Source: an uncultured Desulfobacteraceae bacterium
GTDB lineage: Bacteria > Desulfobacterota > Desulfobacteria > Desulfobacterales > UBA2174
Length of the DNA: 7,503 bases
Assembly (NCBI GenBank): GCA_937982505.1
Contig: CALJLV010000216.1
Coordinates: 1 to 7,503 of the forward strand
Reading direction: 5' to 3'
Shown here one piece after another: positions 1 through 4,911 of this stretch. A program made the position numbers and the translations under genes. Numbering within the stretch: position 1 is the stretch's first letter; every line of letters begins with the position of its first letter. The notes beneath the pieces were generated by a model. The model was not told the DNA's origin, ran no database searches, and worked only from the letters and a program-made list of their open reading frames with translations.

Positions 1-46
1 ACCACCGAGATCTACACTCTTTCCCTACACGACGCTCTTCCGATCT
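1..46 (+). other. Illumina P5/TruSeq universal adapter remnant (artefact)
   Basis: The first 46 bases, from ACCACCGAGATCTACAC through CTCTTCCGATCT, match the last 46 bases of the 58-nt Illumina P5/TruSeq universal adapter, as I remember that oligonucleotide. It is library-construction sequence left on a contig end, not part of the genome. The genomic insert begins at about base 47. Because the adapter is read in frame, it supplies a false C-terminus and stop codon to the mfd fragment beside it. The full-length exact match makes chance very unlikely. Confidence 0.98.
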
Positions 47-1044
47 TTCCAGCGCAGCTGCAACCGGGCCGGAGAAACGCAAAGTCGCCCATCCTGGCGT
101 GCGGCGATATAGGAGCGTGAGGTCTGGCGCCATGTCTCCTGGACCGTGCTCTTCAGGTTCGGCATGTCCCAAAGGACCCAAAGGGTATCGAGACCCACAT
201 AGTCGAACAGACAGTCGAGCCGCTCATACATCAGGGCGATGAGGCTCTCAGCCCCCGGCAACACGCCGTCTTGGCGCAAACGCTCGCTCGGCTCGCGGAC
301 CAGCGAAGGTTTGAGTCCCAGTTGGGCCGCTCTGGCCCGCACCCGGGAGACGACTCGCGGCAGGCGCCGGTCGTCCAGAATCGCTTCGCGTGCCGGCAGA
401 ATGACGGCCTCGGTGCACACCCCGCTTTTGCGCTGGGTTTCCGGCGAAAAGAAGCGCAACTCTTCGACCCTGTCACCGAACATCTCGATGCGCACCGGTT
501 CGTCGAAAAGGGGCGAAAAAACATCCACGATGCCGCCCCGCACGGAGAAATCTCCGGGTTCCTCGGTGATCACAGTGCGGGTATAGCCGCCGGCCAAAAG
601 CTTTTCGACAAACTTTTCAGTGTCCAGCTTTTCTCCAGGCAAAACCAGGTCCAGATAATCGATCAGTGCCGCTTTGGGCAGCATCCGCTGCACCAGCGCC
701 CCTGCCGAAACCACCGTCACCATTGGCGACTCGCCGGCCGTGAGGCGATACAGGGTCCGAAGACGCCGGGCAGCGGTCTGCCCGTGATACGCCAGCCGCT
801 TGTAGGGCAGCAGGTTGTAGGATGGAAAATCGAGCAGGACGGATTCCTCGGGCAAAAAGAAACCCAAATCGGCGCTGAAGCGGGCCGCGCTTTCGTTAGA
901 GGGCGCCACCACCGCCACGGACCGGCGGGTATTGCAGTGGATTTTGGCCACGGCATAAGCCAACGCGGAAGCCGTCAGCCCCGTGGCGTTGACCGCCCCC
1001 TGGGTCAAGGCGATCCTCAGCTGATCAAGAGTGGCCAATTCCAC
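47..1044 (-). CDS. mfd: Transcription-repair coupling factor Mfd, N-terminal fragment (cut by contig end)
   Basis: Mfd binds RNA polymerase stalled at DNA lesions, pushes it off with its translocase motor and recruits UvrA for nucleotide excision repair. Only about 332 genuine residues are present, against roughly 1,150 in the family. This covers the UvrB-homology region (domains 1a, 2 and 1b) and stops before the RNA-polymerase-interaction and helicase domains. Visible hallmarks are a degenerate P-loop (GLTASALA, residues 22-29, with no catalytic Lys, as usual in this module), FPSYNLLPYKRLAYHG (73-88), FSVRGGIVDVF (166-176), PVRIEMFGD (183-191) and SPETQR (200-205). The start is a GTG at 1042-1044; an AGGA lies about 12 nt upstream, so the start is reasonable but not certain. 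The reading frame continues to a stop at 25-27, but its last residues (DRKSVV) are encoded by the sequencing adapter. The truncation is an assembly edge, not a biological deletion. Confidence 0.95.
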
Positions 1045-1156
1045 GTGAGACCAATATCCTTTCGCTAAAAAAAGAGAGGGGGGGCGAATGACGTCGTCCC
1101 TGAACCAGAGATCCGAGGGCCCCTTACCATCGAAGCGATCTCAAGTAAAGCCGGCT

Positions 1157-1169
1157 GTGGCCGGGCCAC
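1157..1169. repeat. Perfect GC-rich inverted repeat upstream of parA
   Basis: GTGGCC-G-GGCCAC is a perfect 13-bp dyad, seen directly in the sequence. As DNA it could be an operator. As RNA it would fold as a 5-bp stem with a 3-nt loop. It lies about 150 nt before the parA start and 113 nt before the mfd start. No T-run follows it on either strand, so it is not a typical terminator. Its role is unknown, and a 6-bp arm in GC-rich DNA can arise by chance. Confidence 0.4.
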
Positions 1170-1218
1170 CTGGGGAGCGGTCCCACGGTCGCCAGAGCGG
1201 TAATGGGGGCATCGGCTC

Positions 1219-1247
1219 TTGTCCCGAAGGGGTTAAGATGCTACACA
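1219..1247 (+). promoter_or_regulatory. Weak candidate sigma-70-type promoter for parA
   Basis: TTGTCC at 1219-1224 (4 of 6 to TTGACA) is followed after 17 bp by TACACA at 1242-1247 (3 of 6 to TATAAT). The spacing is ideal but the -10 box is poor. Transcription would begin near 1254, leaving a leader of about 65 nt before parA. This is only the best by-eye candidate in the region. Confidence 0.22.
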
Positions 1248-1320
1248 CGCGAAACCGTTCAGAAGAAGCCCATATCACCCGAATAGAAGAATTAAAGAAA
1301 ACCAGCCACGGATCGAGTCA

Positions 1321-2091
1321 ATGCGTAAGATTGCCATTGCCATGGCCAAGGGCGGTGTCGGCAAAACCACTACGGCCGTTAATCTGGCGCACGCCCTGGC
1401 CCGGTTGGGACGCCGGGTCCTGCTCATCGACTGCGACACCCAGGGACAGAGCGCCAAGTTTCTCGGCCTCGAACCGCGCCACGGTCTCTATGAATTCGTC
1501 ACCGGGTACGATGAACAGGGCCGGCGGGTGCCCAAAAGCGAGGTGGTCAGCAGCGCCCGCGAGAATCTATGGCTCCTGGCCGGCGGCATTAAGCTGGTGG
1601 AACTGAAAAACTGGCTCGGGGAGCAGCCCCGGGAGGTTCGCCAGACCCTGCTCGCCAAAGCCCTGGTCCCGAAAAACGGCGTCCTCGACTACCTGCTTTT
1701 CGACTGCGCGCCGGGCTGGGACGTATTGAGCGTCAACATCCTCATGGCTGCCGAGGAAGTCTTGTGTCCGGTGGCGTTGCAGGCCCCGGCAATCGAGGGC
1801 TTGAAAACCTTTTTCGGCTATCTGCTCTCGGCCCAGAAGCTCAACACGAAATTGCAGCTGCGTTACGTGCTGCCGACCTTGTACGACCGGCGAATTCGAC
1901 AGAGCGAATCGATCCTGCGCCACTTGCAGCGCCTGTTTCAGCGGCAGATCTGCGAACCGATCCAATACAATGTACGATTGTGCGAAGCGCCGGCCTTTGG
2001 TAAAACCATCTTTGAATACGCCCACCAGGCCCGCGGCGCTATAGATTACGAACAACTGGCCCGAAGGATTGATTCCCATGGCACGCCGTAA
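1321..2091 (+). CDS. parA: ParA-family (Soj/ParF-like) partition ATPase
   Basis: This 256-residue protein belongs to the deviant-Walker P-loop ATPases that dimerise on ATP, bind DNA nonspecifically and move or position cargo such as plasmids, chromosomal origins or protein complexes. Visible motifs are the deviant Walker A KGGVGKTT (residues 10-17, with signature Lys10 and catalytic Lys15), the switch-like segment LLIDCDTQGQS (34-44, with Asp37 and Asp39) and Walker B LLFDCAPGWD (125-134). The length matches small ParA/ParF proteins that lack the N-terminal helix-turn-helix found in larger plasmid ParA forms. The start is the ATG at 1321, which puts Walker A in the usual position; the ribosome-binding site is weak. 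Its 3' end overlaps the next gene by 14 nt, so the two are translationally linked. An orphan ParA positioning a protein machine is an alternative, but the ribbon-helix-helix partner favours a ParF/ParG-like module. Confidence 0.93.
   Translation: MRKIAIAMAKGGVGKTTTAVNLAHALARLGRRVLLIDCDTQGQSAKFLGLEPRHGLYEFVTGYDEQGRRVPKSEVVSSARENLWLLAGGIKLVELKNWLGEQPREVRQTLLAKALVPKNGVLDYLLFDCAPGWDVLSVNILMAAEEVLCPVALQAPAIEGLKTFFGYLLSAQKLNTKLQLRYVLPTLYDRRIRQSESILRHLQRLFQRQICEPIQYNVRLCEAPAFGKTIFEYAHQARGAIDYEQLARRIDSHGTP
2063..2068 (+). promoter_or_regulatory. Ribosome binding site of the RHH gene, inside parA
   Basis: GAAGGA lies within the parA reading frame, 9 nt before the ATG at 2078. It selects this ATG over the nearby TTG at 2069 and supports coupled translation of parA and the RHH gene. 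Confidence 0.7.
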
Positions 2092-2389
2092 GGATGATCT
2101 CGGAGCGCATCTGTTCGAAGATTCACCGGTGGAGGTGGATCCCATGGCCACCGCCACCGGCCCCCCCGAACGAAAACACCGTGTGCCTCCCCCCAAACGC
2201 AAGGTCGGTTTTTACATCTCTGCCGACCTGCTGGATCGCTTTGAACGAACATTCTACCAACTCAAGCTTTCCGGCGCCCGCATCGCCAATAAATCCGCAC
2301 TGATTGAAATGGCCATCGAACTGGCCCTGGAGGATATGGATCTCGGCACGGCCAGCCGTCTCAGAGGCCGGCTGGGGGACGACGTCTAG
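2078..2389 (+). CDS. Ribbon-helix-helix partner protein of ParA (ParG/CopG-like)
   Basis: This 103-residue protein is probably the centromere-binding and autoregulatory partner of the ParA encoded upstream. The C-terminal half fits a ribbon-helix-helix fold: a basic beta strand KRKVGFYIS (40-48), helix A about 49-64 (ADLLDRFERTFYQLK) and helix B about 71-86 (NKSALIEMAIELALED). The first 40 residues are predicted disordered and end in a basic, proline-rich stretch (ERKHRVPPPKRK, 31-42). That resembles the flexible N-terminal arm with which ParG stimulates ParF; the functional parallel is inference. The ATG at 2078 is chosen because GAAGGA at 2063-2068 sits 9 nt upstream; an in-frame TTG at 2069 would add three residues. 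It overlaps parA by 14 nt. No sequence-level match to a named gene is claimed, and a generic CopG-type regulator is possible. Confidence 0.85.
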   Translation: MARRKDDLGAHLFEDSPVEVDPMATATGPPERKHRVPPPKRKVGFYISADLLDRFERTFYQLKLSGARIANKSALIEMAIELALEDMDLGTASRLRGRLGDDV

Positions 2390-2476
2390 AGGATAGCGCC
2401 CATGACGCTTCAGCCGTTCGAAAAGGATTCGGATGAATGGGCCGGGTGTTGTCTCTTCCCTTGCGCCCCCCACATG

Positions 2477-2509
2477 GTCCGTTTTCGACGGACAATTTGG
2501 TTTTTTTTT
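2477..2509 (+). terminator. Possible intrinsic terminator of the parA-RHH operon
   Basis: GTCCGT (2477-2482) pairs perfectly with ACGGAC (2488-2493) across a 5-nt loop, and a run of nine T follows at 2501-2509. The T-run starts 7 nt after the stem (AATTTGG between), further than in an ideal intrinsic terminator, and the stem is only 6 bp. It lies 87 nt after the RHH stop and before the tRNA promoter, which is the expected place for a terminator. Confidence 0.45.
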
Positions 2510-2532
2510 GATAGGAATTGGTAGGTCGGCCA

Positions 2533-2552
2533 TTTGCCCTTGACCGGGCAAA
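2533..2552. repeat. Dyad TTTGCCC-N6-GGGCAAA centred on the tRNA promoter -35 box
   Basis: A perfect 7-bp inverted repeat has its 6-nt spacer made exactly of the putative -35 hexamer TTGACC (2540-2545). It could be an operator for a dimeric regulator competing with RNA polymerase, or it may be coincidental. It lies upstream of the expected transcription start, so it would not be part of the tRNA precursor. Confidence 0.45.
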
Positions 2553-2569
2553 AACCCTTGTGATACAAG
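2540..2569 (+). promoter_or_regulatory. Candidate sigma-70 promoter for tRNA-Thr
   Basis: TTGACC (2540-2545, 5 of 6 to the -35 consensus) is followed 18 bp later by TACAAG (2564-2569, 4 of 6), preceded by the extended -10 dinucleotide TG (2561-2562). The mature tRNA begins 16 nt after the -10 box, implying a leader of about 8 nt. The GC-rich sequence just after the -10 (GCGCG, 2569-2573) is the kind of discriminator associated with ppGpp/stringent control of stable RNA genes. That regulation is inferred from established knowledge, not shown here. Confidence 0.6.
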
Positions 2570-2584
2570 CGCGTTCACTTGCGG

Positions 2585-2660
2585 GCCGACGTAGCTCATT
2601 CGGTAGAGCAGCTGATTCGTAATCAGCAGGTAGGCGGTTCGATTCCGCCCGTCGGCTCCA
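2585..2660 (+). tRNA. tRNA-Thr (anticodon CGU)
   Basis: This is a complete 76-nt cloverleaf with an encoded CCA. The acceptor stem pairs GCCGACG (2585-2591) with CGTCGGC (2650-2656), followed by discriminator T2657 and CCA (2658-2660). The D-arm is GCTC/GAGC (2594-2597 and 2606-2609). The anticodon stem GCTGA/TCAGC (2611-2615 and 2623-2627) encloses loop TTCGTAA, with anticodon CGT at 2618-2620. A 5-nt variable region is followed by T-stem GGCGG/CCGCC (2633-2637 and 2645-2649) with loop TTCGATT. All stems are perfect, so the gene looks intact. It decodes ACG threonine codons. The gene stands alone, with its own apparent promoter. Confidence 0.97.
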
Positions 2661-2694
2661 ATCTCTGAGAATCCGCCGCTGCCTTTTCCGCCTT

Positions 2695-2710
2695 GCCCGC
2701 GCCGGCGGGC
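2695..2710 (+). terminator. GC-rich hairpin downstream of tRNA-Thr
   Basis: GCCCGC (2695-2700) and GCGGGC (2705-2710) form a perfect 6-bp, all-G/C stem with a 4-nt GCCG loop, 35 nt after the tRNA CCA end. No U-rich tract follows, so it is at best a weak or Rho-assisted terminator or an RNase processing/stability element for the tRNA precursor. It also lies in the leader of the small gene starting at 2766. Confidence 0.3.
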
Positions 2711-2765
2711 CCTGCTTGACCGGGATCCCAGGCTCGGGAAAAGCCCCGCATCGAGAAACGAACCG

Positions 2766-3089
2766 ATGAACCACATCGACGCCATCGAGGGGACGGTTCG
2801 CGCCATCATCCAAAGCCTTCACGAGCATTTCGTGGATGGAAACCAGGACGATTCAGAATACATCCGCAACATTCGCTTGGCCATCAACGGAGCGGTCCAC
2901 TTCGTAGCAGCGCACCCGGAGTTGATGACACCGCAGGAAGTGCTCAAAGAGGTGCTTTACCGGTATGCCAAAAAATTGTGGATGGAAACGATGGACAACC
3001 TTGCGGCCTTTCAGGCCGACCCCGAACCCCGCGATTATCGCGACTATTACTTCGACTATCTCTACGACCGCGAAACTTATCCCTATTAA
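2766..3089 (+). CDS. Small hypothetical protein with tyrosine-rich C-terminal tail
   Basis: I do not recognise this 107-residue protein. It is predicted cytoplasmic, with no signal peptide or membrane segment, and mostly helical in residues 1-84 (for example MNHIDAIEGTVRAIIQSLHE at the start and PQEVLKEVLYRYAKKLWMET at 56-75). The C-terminus after PEP (86-88) is very unusual: RDYRDYYFDYLYDRETYPY-like, with seven tyrosines and several acidic residues among the last 17. Codon-position GC bias resembles the neighbouring genes, and no longer competing frame has recognisable content, so I consider it real. The ATG at 2766 has only a weak purine-rich stretch (GAGAAACGAA) upstream. It lies 105 nt after the tRNA and could be read through from it. 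Its stop is 34 nt from the convergent GH13 stop, with no clear terminator between them. Confidence 0.7.
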   Translation: MNHIDAIEGTVRAIIQSLHEHFVDGNQDDSEYIRNIRLAINGAVHFVAAHPELMTPQEVLKEVLYRYAKKLWMETMDNLAAFQADPEPRDYRDYYFDYLYDRETYPY

Positions 3090-3123
3090 GCCTGCACCCT
3101 ACCCTATTCGCCCGCCGGCGACT

Positions 3124-4827
3124 TCAGCCCCGAGGATCGGTCTCCGCCAGCCAACGGTACTGGTAGGGCCCTAATACGACCTTCTGCGCCGGCCAGGGCG
3201 AACCGTCCAACAGGTCCACCACCTCCCCCCGGACCGCTGGCAGACAGACGCGGCGGGAATGACGGGTGACGTTGGTCAGCGCCCAGAGGGTCTGATGCGC
3301 CGATTGCCGGTAAAGGCCGAAAACCGAAGGCCCCAGGTCGAGTACCCGGCTGGCGGCATGGGGGGCAAAGGCGGATTGCCGGCGCCGGACTTGAATCAGA
3401 TGACCGTAGCGATGATAAACAGCATGCCCAGCGCTTGAAGGATCGCTTAGCTCCGCCACCAAGGACGCCTTTTGAAAGGGCTGGCGATTGATGGAGCGCG
3501 CCCGGCCGGTGCGCCGCAGGCCCTCGAGCCAATTGCGCGCTCCGAAAAGACTGGGCAGATAGGTGGCCGGCACACCGGGCAGCGCGTACTGAATACTCTG
3601 AGAGGCGAGAAAACGGTCCACCAGCAAAGGATCCCCGGTGTGCGGCTGGCGCAGCGCATCGATGTAGGTCGCATTCAGCTCATAGAGGGTCTTTGCCCCG
3701 CCGGCCCCCTCCCGCCATGAGAGCTGCCCCTGGTTGGCCAGCACCCGCTCGGCAAGGCGCCCGATCGCCGCTTCGGGCAAAATGCCCTCCAGCGGGCGCA
3801 CCCCGACACCATCGTGAGAGGCGGTAAAATTCAGATAGGTGGAGTCGTCCCCAGGTGAGGTGAGACGGCTGGCCCATGCGGACAGAACCGTGGCGTCGGC
3901 TTCGGCCAGAGTGTGGAGCAAGAGCGGCGGCAGGGTGAAATTGTACACCATCTGAGCCTCGTCGCGGCCATCCCCGAAGTAACTGATATTTTCCGCATGG
4001 GGCACATTGGTTTCCGTCAGCAAAACCGCCTCGGGTGCTGCCCGATCCAGAATCGCCCGCAGCAGCTTGACGATCAGGTGGGTTTCGGGCAGATGGATGC
4101 ATGGGGTTCCCGGGGTTTTCCACAGGTAGGCGACGGCATCGAGCCTCAATAGGGCGGCCCCCCGGCGCACATAGTCGAGCATCACGCCCACCATGCGCAG
4201 CATCACGGCCGGGTTGGCCCAGTTCAGATCGACCTGATCGGCGCTGAAGGTGGTCCACAGGTGTACCTGGCGGCCGTCGCCCCTGCGGAACGGCGTCAGC
4301 AGAGGCGAAGCCCGCGGCCTTACCGCAGCCGATAGATCCGCCAGGGGGTCCATGGCGATGGCCAGGTCGGCGTAGGCCTCATTTCCCTCCAGGTATCGGT
4401 GCATCCAGGTGCTGCGAGCCGAAATGTGGTTCAGTACCAGATCGAAGATCAAGCGGAAACGTCCCCCCAGCCAGGCCACGTCTTCCCAGGCGCCCAGGGA
4501 TGGATCCACCCGGGCGTAATCGACCACGGAAAAGCCGTCATCGGAAGAAGAGGGGAAAAACGGCAGCAGATGAATCGTGTTGAAAAGCGCCGCGAAATTC
4601 CGGACTGCGAACTGGCCCAGGGTGTGCAAAGGCGCCTGCCCGGGAGACTGAATCCCGTTGCCGTAAGTAATCAGTACCGTATCGGCGGCGGTGAAACCAT
4701 GCCGCTCTTGGGTGCCGGGCCCTGGCAGGCCGTCCATGAAGGCCTCGATTTTAGCGCACACTTCATTGGCGGCGGCCTCGCCGTAGAGTGCGGTCACGTA
4801 GTGGCGGATTTTCGAGGCGGTGTTCAC
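3124..4827 (-). CDS. GH13_18-type sugar phosphorylase (sucrose phosphorylase-like, possibly glucosylglycerate phosphorylase)
   Basis: This 567-residue protein is a GH13 (alpha-amylase clan) enzyme of the type that reversibly phosphorolyses an alpha-glucoside to glucose 1-phosphate plus an acceptor. All four GH13 signatures are present: DLVLNH (129-134), LLRLDAVAY with nucleophile Asp230, LLTETNVPH with acid/base Glu272, and ASHDGVG with His338-Asp339 as transition-state stabiliser. The segment PFFPSSSDDGFSVVDY (89-104) and the length fit the subfamily 18 glucosylglycerate/sucrose phosphorylase branch. Substrate cannot be decided by eye; amylosucrase and sucrose-6F-phosphate phosphorylase are alternatives. 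There is no signal peptide, so it acts in the cytoplasm. The GTG at 4825-4827 is chosen because GGGAG lies 6 nt upstream; a GTG at 4903-4905 would add 26 residues but would cover the intergenic dyads and has no such site. It follows the response-regulator gene by 84 nt on the same strand. Confidence 0.88.
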   Translation of the reverse strand: MNTASKIRHYVTALYGEAAANEVCAKIEAFMDGLPGPGTQERHGFTAADTVLITYGNGIQSPGQAPLHTLGQFAVRNFAALFNTIHLLPFFPSSSDDGFSVVDYARVDPSLGAWEDVAWLGGRFRLIFDLVLNHISARSTWMHRYLEGNEAYADLAIAMDPLADLSAAVRPRASPLLTPFRRGDGRQVHLWTTFSADQVDLNWANPAVMLRMVGVMLDYVRRGAALLRLDAVAYLWKTPGTPCIHLPETHLIVKLLRAILDRAAPEAVLLTETNVPHAENISYFGDGRDEAQMVYNFTLPPLLLHTLAEADATVLSAWASRLTSPGDDSTYLNFTASHDGVGVRPLEGILPEAAIGRLAERVLANQGQLSWREGAGGAKTLYELNATYIDALRQPHTGDPLLVDRFLASQSIQYALPGVPATYLPSLFGARNWLEGLRRTGRARSINRQPFQKASLVAELSDPSSAGHAVYHRYGHLIQVRRRQSAFAPHAASRVLDLGPSVFGLYRQSAHQTLWALTNVTRHSRRVCLPAVRGEVVDLLDGSPWPAQKVVLGPYQYRWLAETDPRG

Positions 4828-4870
4828 TGTCCTCTCCCGTCGGTTCTTTTTGAGGTGAGCGGTTTTTCGG

Positions 4871-4884
4871 ACCTGTGTACAGGT
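4871..4884. promoter_or_regulatory. Perfect dyad between response regulator and GH13 gene (possible operator)
   Basis: ACCTGT-GT-ACAGGT is a perfect 6+6 inverted repeat with a 2-bp centre, in the 84-nt gap before the GH13 start. It overlaps the predicted start point of the sigma-54-like element just upstream. This position suits a repressor operator better than an NtrC-type activator site, which normally lies 80-150 bp upstream. Its function is inferred. Confidence 0.45.
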
Positions 4885-4885
4885 G

Positions 4886-4900
4886 GCAAAAGCCGGCCCT
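4886..4900 (-). promoter_or_regulatory. Candidate sigma-54 (-24/-12) promoter for the GH13 gene
   Basis: Read on the minus strand, AGGGCCGGCTTTTGC has the invariant GG (4899-4898) and GC (4887-4886) separated by exactly 10 bp, and matches 8 of 11 defined positions of TGGCACG-N4-TTGC. The upstream half is imperfect (AGGGCCG instead of TGGCACG). Transcription would start near 4874, giving a leader of about 46 nt. Its place directly behind a gene for a sigma-54-dependent activator makes it attractive, but the GG-N10-GC pattern is common in GC-rich DNA. The same bases form part of a GTGGCA/TGCCAC stem (4905-4883) that could also act as a weak hairpin after the regulator gene. Confidence 0.35.
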
Positions 4901-4911
4901 GCCACGATGGT

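Larger units (their letters stand above)
1045..1320. other. Divergent intergenic region between mfd and parA
   Basis: This 276-nt stretch separates the mfd start (minus strand) from the parA start (plus strand) and must hold both promoters. It contains adjacent homopolymers (seven A, then a G-rich run near 1067-1084), a perfect GC-rich dyad at 1157-1169 and a looser AGAGC/GCTCT pair at 1194-1219. A plus-strand frame runs through it into parA (1088-1606), but it lacks a recognisable domain, its composition is not protein-like, and it overlaps parA out of frame, so I do not call it a gene. No riboswitch family was recognised by eye. Confidence 0.6.

Noticed and set aside
271..1068. Long plus-strand open frame opposite mfd
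   Set aside because: It is antisense to a clearly recognisable Mfd reading frame, its translation has no known motifs, and such shadows are expected in GC-rich DNA.
1151..1245. Possible riboswitch in the parA leader
   Set aside because: I could not match the conserved bases of any riboswitch class I know (cobalamin, cyclic-di-GMP, guanidine, fluoride, TPP, glycine), so only the dyad is reported.
1088..1606. Plus-strand open frame running from the intergenic region into parA
   Set aside because: It overlaps parA out of frame for almost 300 nt, and its translation has no recognisable domain.
2525..2590. Inverted GTCGGCC (2525-2531) and GGCCGAC (2584-2590) flanking the tRNA promoter
   Set aside because: The upstream arm lies before the promoter and would not be transcribed with the tRNA; a 7-bp G/C-rich match to the tRNA acceptor sequence is plausibly chance.
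2585..2660. tRNA-Thr as an attachment site of an integrated element
   Set aside because: I found no second copy of the tRNA 3' end and no integrase in the window, so integration cannot be supported.
3164..3173. TAGGGCCCTA palindrome near the GH13 stop
   Set aside because: It lies inside the coding sequence, is explained by codons, and has no T-run that would make it a terminator for either convergent gene.
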